Source: Watersipora subatra (Eukaryota > Bryozoa > Gymnolaemata > Cheilostomatida > Watersiporidae). Taken from it: 64,000 nt of DNA. A model generated the notes under the pieces. It ran no database searches. It was given only the letters and a program-made list of their open reading frames with translations, and was not told the origin of the DNA. Location of the stretch: positions 59,598,228-59,662,227 of the forward strand of contig NC_088716.1 in assembly GCF_963576615.1 (NCBI RefSeq). Direction: 5' to 3'. Position numbers and translations under genes: made by a program. Of this stretch, positions 35,356 to 45,785 are shown one piece after another (the first letter of the stretch is position 1; the number at the start of each line of letters is the position of its first letter).

Positions 35356-37027
35356 TCATTGCACAGTATCACCATGTTGCCGCTTCCCAGGGCTTGTGAC
35401 AAGCTGTACTTGCCATGGAAGTGCTGCTTCGAGCGAGTTGACATATCTTGTGAGGCATTCCCTGATCTCCTTTGCAGTATATGTATGGTTGAGGGGTCGT
35501 GGTCTGAGTCTGCCTAAGGCACCACCACCCTCTGTTACTTCTTTTCTCCAATCGCCTTCGATCAAGTCGCCTGTATCGCTGTAGCTATCAACAAAACCTG
35601 TTGGCTTGTAGCTAGCATTATCGGTGAGCATCAGGTAGTTATGGAGGCAAACACAAGCCTGGACAATTAGGTCTACCAAATCCAATTTTGCACGGATTGG
35701 CTGGCGGAATATATGCCATCGTGCACACAGTATTCCAAATGTATTTTCTATCGTTCTTCTACATCTTGAGAGTCTATAATTAAATACTTGTTGTTCTTGG
35801 CTCAAATTTTTGCCTGGCCATGGTTTCATGAGCCAACTGGTAAGTGGAAATATTTCATCTCCAACCAAATAGTATGGGATAGAGTACTGACCATGCTGTG
35901 TGGGTGGAGGAAGATCATGTACTCCATGGTCTTACTTTTGTATAAAAGATGACTGTTTAAAAATTCCAGCATCATTCTCGCTGCCATAACTACCGATGCT
36001 CACACTTAAGAAGCGATAATCGGCATCACAGACAGCCATGAGAACAGTGGAATGGAAATGTTTATAGTTATAATATAATGAGCCACCTCTACTAGGACAT
36101 TCAATAGCCACATGTTTACCATCCAATGCTCCTATAACGTTTGGCATATTCCATTCAGAAGTGAATTTGTCTCCAATCAGTGTAAAGTCCTCTCTGCTCT
36201 GTGTTTCCTTTAGATAGTGATCTTTCAAAGAGTCCCACAGAGCCTGACAGACTTCACGAACGATCTTGCAAATTGTTGCGCGTCCAACTCTGAAGTTGAA
36301 GCTTTGAGACTGCTGAGAATCTCTTGTAACAACAAATATCATTGCCCTAAACATAATCAATTACCTTTAATACAATTAATTGAATAACACAGGGTAAGCA
36401 TGTTTTTAAGTGTATAACAATGAATGGCCGAGATTTGTCGATTGTAGTCTGTTAGGCAGCAGTGAAATACATAAATATAAAATACAAATACATCAAAGGC
36501 ATCATGTTCCAGCTTACCAGTTGCAAGGTATCGGAGTGTAATTGCTAAGCGTTTCTCGTGGGAGATAGCTTCTCGACTCCGGCAGAATCTTGCTTTCATA
36601 TATGGTGAGACACAGCTGAGCAGGTGGTCAAATCGCTCAGGTGTCATCCTCATATATCTTCAAATTGAGCAACGATGATAAGCAACAATAAGCACATCAC
36701 AGATTTTTAACTGATACTAGAGTATGTATGTACGTCAGCATTGATAATGTTATTATTACCGTTATCATTATTGTTGAGTGCGTGTATGAAAAAGAAGAAA
36801 ACACACACATACTGACGCACGCAACTCACCTGAAAAAGGTTTCCCGATCTCCTTCCCTCAACTCTTTAAAAAGCGTATGGTACTGGCCAAGCTGTTTCCT
36901 TTTTTTTGAGTGAACCACGTATCCAAAATGCATGGTTCCTAGGCATTCTTCTGAGTGCGTTGATTTTACGGCGCATCCTTCTCCTGAGGTACAGCAAAAG
37001 TAGAAGCCTCCGCCTGCGTGTCACCAT
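35356..37027 (-). pseudogene. PIF/Harbinger transposase (DDE_Tnp_4), one in-frame stop
   Basis: Minus-strand exons 37027-36830, 36657-36518 and 36320-35356. Exon 1 is basic (VTRRRRLLLLLYLRRR) and ends KELREGDRETFFR. Exon 2 has YMRMTPERFDHLLSCVSPYM and EKRLAITLRYLAT. Exon 3 has SQSFNFRVGRATI (helix-turn-helix-like), NVIGALDGKHVAIECP (first Asp), SIGSYGSENDAGIF (second Asp) and RRTIENTFGILCARW (Glu), the DDE triad of the family. A TAA at 35934-35932 interrupts exon 3 between FIQK and DHGVHDLPPPTQHGQ; the frame is otherwise open through LPPP...VGDEIFPL to the end. One nonsense mutation therefore explains the break. The start is uncertain: an upstream in-frame Met also exists. Confidence 0.85.
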
Positions 37028-37243
37028 GATGTTTATATCGCGAAGAATTCTGTCTCCCATACGAAAGAGTAAATCGGAAATGACGAAAGCGAAAACGTTT
37101 AGCTGGAAAACCCCACATTTTCCTAAAAGCATGACGCCTACGCGCGCACTATGGAAACACTGCATCGCACCCGACGCAATGCGTTGCGCACGATCATTAC
37201 GCCGCGCATGATCATTGCGCTGTCATATGGAAACCAGGCTTTA

Positions 37244-38185
37244 CAGCCTGCCATGACAAATTTTACTTGAAACTCAGATTTGTCTACCTATTTCCATGTA
37301 TGGCTGTTGTAGAATTAGGGAAACTACTCATAAATCAATAATATTGGTTAAGATCGTATTACAAAGCTTATTTCTGTTGAATCATAATCTTGCATTGTTA
37401 ACACCAAATCAGGCGATACATTTTGATCATTAAATATAGACATATTATTAGCCACAAGGATAAACTGAACTGAAGCTTTGCTCAATCTTATGTATGATAT
37501 TGTGAGTTTAGTCGATGAGAAAGTGAGAATTGATGTAGCTAATTATGGATATATATGCCAAAATGTTTGAGAGTTGCTTTCTCTTACGTAAAATTAGCTT
37601 TATATGCTGAAGAATCTTATTACCAGTTTATTAATAAGAACTAATTACACGCAAATTCCTTAATCAATCGTTCAATTTTTGACAAAATGGCTTTAATTGA
37701 GTCAAAAGTACATAGACCAATTAAACATACTTAGTCTAGTATAGTTAATAGGTCTATGCAAAAGTAGTTGAGAGGTTACATATTTGTGTAGAGTAGATAT
37801 CTATGGAAGTTCTTGAGCCAATTTCTATGCATTTTGATCAGGTAATGAAGGGATACCATTATAGCATTATAAGTAGTTATAAGTTTACTTCACGGATAAT
37901 AGAATTTGGAAACTGCTCATACAATAATAACCACATGCTATTGAACTTTTGGTTTCTGATATTCTAGTGATATATTCTGGAAAAACTGTAATAAAAACCA
38001 AGCTGCTAGCTTCAGGAGGTCTGCAAACATAATAATTTTAAAGCCTGTGAAGAACTTTTCTTTTGACATTGTATAACTTGTAAGTTACACGCACCACATT
38101 CGAGTTATCATTCACATCCAAGTTACTTGAAAAATCTGCTGCATTTAAACTTAATTTCAAAAATAATTTTAATCATTTGTTTTAG
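37244..38185. other. intron 1, downstream part
   Basis: Homologous to about 56150-56918 of unit B. The piece 37395-37450 also matches 49440-49510. No exon was seen. Confidence 0.5.
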
Positions 38186-38481
38186 ACTCAGCAATTGCCG
38201 AAGCCAGATATGTTCGGGAAACTTTGAAAAAGCGATTTGGTTTTGTGCTGAGAGGACCTGATCGTGAGAACGAGTTCGACCCTGTTGATGCATCTTTTGA
38301 TGAGCTTGAAGACTGGCTAAAGGAAGAGCTAAGAAGGATCAAGGATCAGTCCTCACTTCTGATCATTAGCTTTGCTCTTCATGGAAATCTGGGATACATT
38401 GATGCTCCTAACGGACAACAGAGGAGAGTGCTTGATATTGTAAAACTGATTAATGATGAGTTGGATGAGAAGACAGCTAAG
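38186..38481 (+). CDS. caspase-like protein, exon 2 (p20 His region)
   Basis: Joined in phase 1 to exon 1 (the split codon gives His234) and ending in phase 0 at GCTAAG|GTGAGG. It encodes residues 234-332. The stretch ARYVRETLKKRFGF, then SFDELEDWLKEELRR and SSLLIISFALHGNLGYI, follows the caspase p20 order: helix, strand, nucleation-type helix, then the strand ending at the catalytic His. His299 stands where caspases have SHG. DIVKLINDEL precedes the strand that leads to the catalytic Cys in exon 3. The C14 assignment is my reading of this pattern. A decayed copy is at 56919-57215 and a partial copy at 60527-60615. Confidence 0.7.
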
Positions 38482-38559
38482 GTGAGGCCTTCCAGTTTAT
38501 ATATTGTTGAATTAGAGAATGCTTGAGCTTTTGTTATCCATTAGTAAAGTATATTTGTG

Positions 38560-38995
38560 TACACACTGGTATACATACTGGCATACATACGGGTGTAAAT
38601 ACTGGCATACACACTGGTATACATACTGGCATACATACTGGTGTACATACTGGCATACACACTGGCATACATACTGGCATACATACTGGTGTACATACTG
38701 GTATACATACAAGTATACATATTGGTGTACATACTAGTGTACATACTACTGTACATACTGGCGTACTTACTGGCAAACACACTGGTCTACATACTAGTGT
38801 ACACACTGGTCTACATACTGGTGTGTATACTGGTGTACATACTGGTGTGTATACTGGTGTACATACTGGTCTACATACTAGTGTACATATTGGTTTCATA
38901 CTGGTGTACATACTGGTCTACATACTAGTGTACATATTGGTTTCATACTGGTGTACATACTGGTATACATACTGGTGTACACACCGGTATACATA
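38560..38995. repeat. 12-bp minisatellite in intron 2
   Basis: About 36 units of an ACTGGTRTACAT-type 12-mer, drifting between GGTATAC, GGCATAC and GGTGTAC. Because the unit is a multiple of three and lacks stops, long frames stay open on both strands (for example TGIHTGVHTG). A shorter relative occurs in unit B at 57290-57400 and another near 60690-60760. Confidence 0.9.
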
Positions 38996-39280
38996 CTGAT
39001 GTGCTGGATAGATACTGGTGTACATAGTGATATAGATAGAGGTATATATACTGATGTGCTGGATAGATACTGGTGTACATAGTGATATAGATGGAGGTAT
39101 ACATACTGATGTGCTGGATAGATACTGGTGTACATAGTGATATAGATGGAGGTATACATACTGATGTGCTGGATAGATACTGGTGTACATAGTGATATAG
39201 ATGGAGGTATACATACTGATGTGCTGGATAGATACTGGTGTACGTAGTGATATAGATGGAGGTATATATACTGAAGCACA
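38996..39280. repeat. 55-bp minisatellite in intron 2
   Basis: Five units with GGATAGATAC starting at 39006, 39061, 39116, 39171 and 39226, each containing ACTGGTGTACATAGTGATAT. It follows directly on the 12-bp array and shares its core, so it looks like a higher-order unit grown from it. Confidence 0.9.
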
Positions 39281-39371
39281 TAATGGTGTACAGATGCCTG
39301 AAATATTTCTGGCTACTATACCTTGGAAAGATATGACAGCATAAAAAGAAAACTTTGGGTAATGCTATGCT

Positions 39372-40229
39372 CGAGCTAGGGGCCTGGGATTGTTGTCTCA
39401 CACCTAACTAAATGGAGTTTGAAAGTTGTTACTCGATGGGTATCTCTAAGTTTATTTTACAAATACCCAAAGCCAAATCTGCAAAACTAGAAACATGAAT
39501 TTTTTGCTTAAAATAGATTTTTACGATGATAACAGCAATAAGCCCATTATACAGTTGTAATATTGGAAAAACCAGAAAGCAATATGAGACATGGATGAAA
39601 AGGCATAGATGCTGCCAGGCAAGATATCATCAATATAGATCAGAAGTGAGCCAAGGTTTCACACATTGCTCGATCAATAACCAGAAATCGGGTGGCACAG
39701 AAATTATTGAATTTAATCAAACTGTTTCACATATTATAATTACATAATTGTTTTTCAAAATCATAATAATTAAAAGAAATACGTTTGTTACTAATTTGAA
39801 AGTCCACTGACTGCTGCCACAAAAAAACTTTGTTATTAGTTAGGCAATCTTTTCAGTAATTAGATAAATACTTTTTGCACTTCTGACCAAAACAATTTTT
39901 AGAAACAGCGAGAAAAATGAAGTGCTACCAAAAATATTAACGATAAGAATAAGATGAAACACAGAACATGTTTGAATTATCTGCGTGTATGGGGTATTTA
40001 TACGGAGTACGCATACACACAGCCTGTGTTTTGTATGTTCTACTGTTATAAGCCTGTGTAGCCTGTGTACCTGTGTTTTGTATGTTCTACTGTTAACTTT
40101 TTCTTTGGCATTTAAAGTGTTGAGCAACAAGAAACTACTCAATAGTTGCAGACAGACATCAAACATGTTCTCATGTTCTTACTTCTGTGTTGCTTGTCAA
40201 TGATTATGCACCTGTGTATCATTTAACAG
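39372..40229. other. intron 2, downstream part
   Basis: Beyond the end of homology to unit B. Contains short repeats around 40040-40095 (GTGTTTTGTATGTTCTACTG twice). No exon was seen. Confidence 0.4.
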
Positions 40230-40709
40230 GTGATCATATTTCAAGTGTGCCGACATATACCAAGATATAACTCTACACCACCTCATCAAAAGCGAGATCA
40301 AGAACTTCAAAAATTTGTAGAAAACAAGTCATCAAGTATGATGGTTCTTATGGCTGCTGATAAACTGGAAGAGTATGGGCATTACATGCAAAGTGACAGC
40401 TACATCTATAAGTTCCTGGAAAGGCTCCTTCAGATAAGAAAAAATGAACCACTTACATTTTCAACTGTTCATAAACATGCTCATTCTCCTAATGCACTTA
40501 AAGCAGACCGAACAAAACTCCGTAGTGAGAGACATCGAGAACCTCTACTTCGAGAACCTCGAGAACCCCAAGCTGAAGTTTTAAACCCGGCGAATGAAAT
40601 CGATCCTGAGGATGAAATCGATCCTGAAGATGATGGCTATAGCTTGCTAGATTTCAATGATGAAACTGTGAGGAACTCTTATGATGAGATGGGTGGTTAT
40701 GAAAATTAA
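40230..40709 (+). CDS. caspase-like protein, exon 3 (catalytic Cys, p10-like part)
   Basis: Begins after TTTAACAG in phase 0, so TAK|VIIFQVCRH is read across the junction. Cys339 lies 40 residues after His299, close to the 42-residue spacing in caspase-3, and QVCRH stands in place of the usual QACRG. Residues 365-400 (MMVLMAADKLEEYG, then SDSYIYKFLERLLQI) look like the p10 subunit with only a short linker. The C-terminal tail is charged: arginine- and glutamate-rich, with a repeated NEIDPED-like motif. The stop is at 40707-40709. Both dyad residues are present, so an active protease is possible, but the altered pentapeptide leaves a pseudo-enzyme possible. Confidence 0.7.
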   Translation: MIIFQVCRHIPRYNSTPPHQKRDQELQKFVENKSSSMMVLMAADKLEEYGHYMQSDSYIYKFLERLLQIRKNEPLTFSTVHKHAHSPNALKADRTKLRSERHREPLLREPREPQAEVLNPANEIDPEDEIDPEDDGYSLLDFNDETVRNSYDEMGGYEN

Positions 40710-40908
40710 GAGGAAATAGATTTGCGCTAAGTGCAAAGCAAGATAATTCTATATAGAGACTAACTTCTGCCGAGTTTTTCTATAGAGTTTTATGAATGAT
40801 GTTCTATCATCAGAGTAAGACTTTAACCAGAATCATCAAAGAGAGAGCTAACTAGCCATAGCAGATGAACATTTGGTTAAGATATAGACTATGAGATATA
40901 GACTATAG

Positions 40909-41325
40909 ACTATGTTTCCATGAGGCGTATGCTGCGAATTTAGAGTTGTGCGCATGTTCAGTTCCTACGAATTTCAGTACGAAAGTTTTTTATCGAAAAA
41001 CATTTTCCTACGAAAGTTCAGTACGAATTAACGCAGGCCCTTTGTTAGCTTTGTTAAAAATGTAAGAAAGTGACAAGAACATTAGAGTATTCAAAACTGT
41101 TCAATTCGAAATATAAATGACTGAAGTGTGAAAATGTTCACAATAGAATAGCCTGCACGACATTGTCTTGCGCACTATTCATAAGTGATGTTTCCATCAT
41201 TCGCAAGCGTGAAACAATCGATACAGATTTGCAAGTAACCAAACTAGCTTTGCTGCTAGGATGTGCCATTTCCATCTGGCAAATTGATGCAAACATGCAC
41301 ATCATGCGCATCACGGAAACATAGT
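40909..41325. mobile_element. MITE with Harbinger-like ends, 417 bp
   Basis: The left end is ACTATGTTTCCATGAGGCG; the right end, reverse complemented, is ACTATGTTTCCGTGATGCG. The subterminal GTTTCC motif resembles the ends of the Harbinger element at 32029-37240, so cross-mobilisation is conceivable. No clear target duplication. The interior has no protein domain. Confidence 0.55.
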
Positions 41326-43266
41326 GATAATAGTCTTTTAACAAGTGTTTATATCTCATCATTTCGCGATTTGTCTGTCACCTGCACGTTTTATAGCTTT
41401 TGTTAGTGAGTAGAATATTTTAGTTTAAAAGGATTTGTATTATTGTTTTATATTAATAAGTATATATTGTCTGAATATTGAGTTCTCTATCCTAGAAACT
41501 CACATTCAGTGCATATAAGAAAATGATTTTTTTATTGTTTCCAATTAGTCATATGATCAAAAAAAAGGCACTGAAATTGCAGAGAAATATCTGGTTGGAT
41601 TAACTTGAGGCAGTAGAATGGTCTTGGATATACCATGTCCTTCATAAGTGTGAGCAGAAATCCAAAGGATTCCAACCTTCCATTACATAGCCCAACTTAA
41701 TCTTAGAACAACATAGCTTTGGTTTACTACATATATACTTCACATACTATTGCACCATTAAGGATATTCAATGTGTAACATAAAATGCAATATATGTGAA
41801 TAATATCGACACAAGTTATCTACATAGGAAAAAATATTCGTATTATATCGACAGCATAGAAGAGCATTGTGTTTCCAAAAAACCATCATTGTATCCGCTT
41901 TATTAAAACACTCTGTAATGACCTCATGTCTGAAATTTATTTATAGACATTCCGTTAAGCCATAACACTACAAAAATACCAGATTTCACTGGTTTATGTG
42001 TTTATTCTATATATTTCAAAAACACACTTTGAATTTTTAAGCAAGTTTCCTATTTTACTGCTATGATGGTTGATCCTGGTGCATGAGCGCCGTTCACTCA
42101 AGACGGAGATGACTACCACTTCTTAGCTGGATGTTACTTTCCCAAATCCATCTATCTCTCTATCCTGAATACAAAAACATGTCAACAGTTAGACCTTAGT
42201 GATGTCCTGGTACTAAAAACTGAATGCACTGAACTCACTTCAAGTTACAACGATACAAACACAGTAGACACTTCTATAACGTAAACCTCCTAATATGTCA
42301 ATTCCACTTAACGCAAAGGATTCATGTAAAAGCTCTGTATCACATACAAAAACTATTCACGTTGTAGGGGCATCTACTGTAAAAAAAATATGATGATAAA
42401 AAGCTACCGCATAGTACTAAAAAGTACTAAAACTTCAGTAAAATAATTTGAAAAACCAAATTACAAAACAAGATGGCCACTGTCTAATTTCTTTAAGATT
42501 TAAACTGCACAGGTTAAGCAGTTGGATATATTTACAGTTCATACAGGTCAATAGGTCAACTCTTATTGCATACTGATGAAACCTTTAGTTTACCTTGTCA
42601 TCGTTCTCTGCTCTTTATCTGTTAAGATTATTCTGGATCGCAACTAAAACAATATCAGAAAGGTAGTACTTTGTATTAGCAATTATTACAGGTTATAGCA
42701 GTTAATGAGATTCCATGAACAGCTGATAGCACCGTTTTGATGAACAGTAGCTGCTCTGAATTAGGCCTGTGTCTAAATGAATACTTGCCAAATTTACTCG
42801 TCTGAGCTCCTCCCCCTAGCAGTATTTCACAAGCAAAGCATTTTTTATATTTACTTTCTTACCACTTTTCAGCCTCATTAGCGAGAGAGACATCATTAGA
42901 CAGAGTTAGGACAAACTCAAACATCGGAAATTGTATAAGATAACCATTCAAAAGTGGTTATGGCATGTAAAGCAGGTTGTCCATTAGTCCCTTCCTAGAA
43001 GTAATATTTTGTCAACCATTTTTGTAGACAGATTTTTAGCTCGTTGGTAGCTTGTATCAGAAAGTTTAGCAAACACAAAAGTTTTGCTTTCTTATTAAGG
43101 ACAACTAGTTGTTAGTTCTCTTATGAATAAAATACAATGCAAGACATTTTGTTGGCTGTAATACGAGCGCCTTATTTAGAACTTCTTATACAAGAGATGA
43201 AACTGTGCTGCCTATTGAATAAAGGCTGCACAGTTTAAAAATTAGTGAATAGAAGAATGGCTTAGA
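41326..43266. other. no gene recognised; fragment of the duplicated unit
   Basis: 42540-42720 resembles the region upstream of the caspase-like gene in A (30040-30120) and B (54340-54420), at perhaps 75% by eye. A frame of about 55 codons near 42106-42285 has no domain. 43040-43100 matches the dispersed repeat at 52740. Confidence 0.35.
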
Positions 43267-43311
43267 ACTATTGTAATCGATGCTAGCTGTAGGAGCATTG
43301 ATTACAATAGT
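43267..43311. repeat. 45-nt hairpin
   Basis: ACTATTGTAATCGATGCT pairs with AGCATTGATTACAATAGT, with one mismatch, around a loop of about 9 bases. The nature is unknown. Confidence 0.5.
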
Positions 43312-43772
43312 AATTACAATGATTACAACCAAATCATAGGTTATCATGTTATCATCACGGTAGTCTGGCAGGCCTGTCACTAGTATTTGTGACCCGCATG
43401 GGAACTACCCTCCATTTACTGTTTTTATTGCTAAAAAAAGGCAACTCCACAAGTATAAATATTGCCTACAGTTGATTTGATTACTAGTATTATATCACTG
43501 TTTAAGGGTAAATACATGTAGATCACTAAACTAATTGAGCAATTCAAATCTTTTTTTATCTACAGGAAGCTTAATATAAGAACAAAAACTCAACAACCGA
43601 TTGTGGTGAGACCTACTTAAAATATACCTTAACCACACAAATACAGACATGGTTCCATGTTCAAAAAGAGTTTATGGTGAATGCTTTTGAGAAATGATTT
43701 ATGCTTGCGTATTTTGTGTGTGTCTGAAGTTAACGTGTGCTATTTGTAACTAGAAGTTTGTAAAGATTTCAG

Positions 43773-43880
43773 GTGACTAACGAAGTAGGTGCTATATGTT
43801 TGGAAGACTTAAAATATACTTGGGCAGAAGCATTTAGCAGACCAGATGAAGTTCCCTCAGACTCTGGATATGTAAACTAA
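43773..43880 (+). CDS. possible terminal exon, unknown protein
   Basis: After GATTTCAG, 35 codons are open to a stop at 43878-43880; the peptide begins VTNEVGAICLEDLKYTWAEA and ends PSDSGYVN. Composition and acceptor look real, but no matching upstream exon was identified. The tail has a Tyr-x-Asn form. It could be an alternative last exon of the caspase-like gene (phase 0 fits its exon 2) or a remnant of another gene. Confidence 0.25.
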   Translation: MTNEVGAICLEDLKYTWAEAFSRPDEVPSDSGYVN

Positions 43881-44220
43881 GCTGCAAATTCAAATACACT
43901 AGAAAATATCCGGTTATAAAAGCTTGAATGTGAAAAAGTGCATGGTTATACAGTTGGTAAATATCCTATTGATTAGGAGTTATCGCCCACCAGTTATTCC
44001 ACAGTTGTTATGTTGACATACTCCTTCAATATAAATAAACACAAACACTTAACTTCTTGAGGATCTTTATGGAAGAACATTATCCTTGTATCAAAATGCT
44101 TTAGAAACAACCATCACAACTACACCCAACTCTACATCAAACTTGACCTTGACAACCTGTTAGTTATACAACTCTATTTAACCTTGACGACCTGCTGGTT
44201 ATACAACTATATTCAACCTT

Positions 44221-45007
44221 CAGGCCCGTATTTCTTGGGGCAGCTGGCCGGCTGAGCCGCCCCAACTTTTTTGGGAATTTTTCGCGGCCAAGTACAGTCA
44301 AACTCGGATAACTCGCCCTCGGATAAAATGTAACATTTCATCTCGAATACGAGGTTAACTCAAACGGATTTGTTTGGTCTGTTCCTACGCAATGATAAAT
44401 TGTTTCAGATAACTTGACCTCAACATCATTTACTCGAACAGTTATTTGCCCAACGGCTATGAAAATGGTTTTTATCGCTGTAGAAGATCACTTTATTCCA
44501 AGCCATAGATACAAACATCAACTTTTAGTAGTTCTTAGGCGTCATTATTGTCATCATCAGCGGCAAAATATTCTTGTTAACGACTTTTATAAAGGTTTGC
44601 AACAGGTCAAGTTTTACCAAACATCCACTTGGCCATGTTTTATCGAAAGCGTTGAAACCTCCGGATGAACTTTAAATAAAATCGGCAAAATTGATCTTTG
44701 TTAAAACGCTCAAAAGAAAAATATGTCTTTTTTTCTGAGCGTTATAACTGCGGTCAAGTTTTGCCTATTTTAATCTAAAAATGTCTCAGCAGTCACATCA
44801 CTTAAAACAAAACAAATTTCAAAAAATAGAAAAATGTTGATACTTTCCGATAAAATTCTTTAAAACTTCATATGAGAGGCCCGGCTGAGGCCCTACATGA
44901 GAGAAACCTAACGGGGGGCTTACACCACCCCCTCCACATCCCCAGGTGTTCATAACTAGTCGCCTAACATTAGCTGCCCCAATTTGCAACCAGTGAATAC
45001 AGGCCTG
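44221..45007. mobile_element. hAT-type MITE carrying a pogo-like insert
   Basis: Ends CAGGCCCGTATT and, at the right reverse complemented, CAGGCCTGTATT; both lead to GGGGCAGCT-like sequence. The flanking octamers TCAACCTT and TTAACCTT agree in 7 of 8 positions, fitting a hAT target duplication. Sequence from 44295 to about 44870 is a nested pogo-like element. Confidence 0.65.
44295..44870. mobile_element. pogo-like element, copy 2, right end missing
   Basis: Starts CAGTCAAACTCGGATAACTCG after TA and matches several stretches of 33839-34790 (shared AATGATAAATTG and TCAAGTTTTGCC). The right terminal repeat and part of the interior are absent. The plus frame 44414-44668 is not conserved in copy 1. 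Confidence 0.65.
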
Positions 45008-45134
45008 TTAACCTTAACAGCCAGTTAGTTATACAACTCTATTTAACCTTGACATTTTGTTAGTTCTACTGATCAACCATACCTTAACATAAATAGTGAA
45101 TTAACCATAACAAGGTTGTTTCACTAACTCCTCC

Positions 45135-45785
45135 ACATATACCTTAACGTGTAGTTACTAACTACTCCACATATACCTTAACATGTAGTTACTAACTACT
45201 CCATATATACCTTAACATGTAGTTACTAACTACTCCACATATACCTTAACATGTAGTTACTAACTACTCCACATATACCTTAACATGTAGTTACTAACTA
45301 CTCCACATATACCTTAATACATAGTTACTAACTACTTCACATATACCTCAACATGTAGTTACTAACTACTCCACATATACCTTAACGTGTAGTTACTAAC
45401 TACTCCACATATACCTTAACATGTAGTTACTAACTACTCCACATATACCTTAACATGTAGTTACTAACTACTCCACATATACCTTAACATGTAGTTACTA
45501 ACTACTCCACATATACCTTAATGTGTAGTTACTAACTACTCCACATATACCTTAACATGTAGTTACTAACTACTCCACATATACCTTAATGTGTAGTTAC
45601 TAACTACTCCACATATACCTTAACATGTAGTTACTAACTACTCCACATATGCCTCAACATGTAGTTACTAACTACTCCACATATACCTCAACATGTAGTT
45701 ACTAACTACTCCACATATACCTTAACATGTAGTTACTAACTACTCCACATATACCTTAATGTGTAGTTACTAACTACTTCATATA
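45135..45785. repeat. 34-bp minisatellite, about 19 units
   Basis: Contiguous units with the core GTAGTTACTAACTAC followed by TCCACATATACCTTAA, 90-100% alike. The core is a near-palindrome (7-base arms round one base). There are no spacers, so it is not a CRISPR array. Confidence 0.95.

Larger units (their letters stand above)
32029..37240. mobile_element. PIF/Harbinger DNA transposon, 5.2 kb, in intron 1
   Basis: The ends are AGCCTAGTTTCCATATG on the left and, reverse complemented, AGCCTGGTTTCCATATG on the right. TTA at 32023-32025 and TTA at 37241-37243 fit the three-base TTA/TAA preference of the family. It carries the two genes typical of Harbinger elements, a MADF/Myb-like partner (plus) and a DDE transposase (minus), in convergent order. 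Comparison with unit B shows the empty site (about 56130-56150, TTTTTAACAATCTGCCATG) lining up with CTTTA and ACAGCCTGCCATG on either side of the insertion. Subterminal palindromes include CGCACGACGTCGTGCG at 32069-32084 and a GGATCC-centred hairpin at 32144-32177. Confidence 0.85.
29735..39371 (+). repeat. segmental duplication, unit A
   Basis: Same order and strand as unit B (52950-57641). Homology begins near TTTAGTTTGTT and GACAATCAATAGGACACAC-like sequence and runs through the gene promoter region, exon 1, intron 1 flanks, exon 2, the start of intron 2 and the minisatellite to GGGTAATGCTATG. A carries the Harbinger insertion (32029-37240) that B lacks; B carries a 118-bp tandem repeat that A lacks. 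A weaker partial copy of the upstream region is at 42540-42720. Confidence 0.85.
44110..45065. repeat. 35-bp tandem repeat split by a MITE
   Basis: AACCTTGACAACCTGTTAG and following TATACAACTCTATTT recur at 44150-44220 and again at 45010-45060. The hAT MITE (44221-45007) sits within the array. Confidence 0.6.

Noticed and set aside
36906..37211. 101-codon plus-strand frame
   Set aside because: Antisense of the basic first exon of the Harbinger transposase.
38519..39401. Long open frames on both strands (TGIHTGVHTG, VCTPVCMPVC, YILVYILVYI)
   Set aside because: They are translations of a stop-free 12-bp and 55-bp minisatellite inside an intron, open in several frames at once.
45135..45785. 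Regularly repeated 34-bp motif resembling a CRISPR array
   Set aside because: Units are contiguous with no unique spacers, and the genome is eukaryotic; it is a minisatellite.
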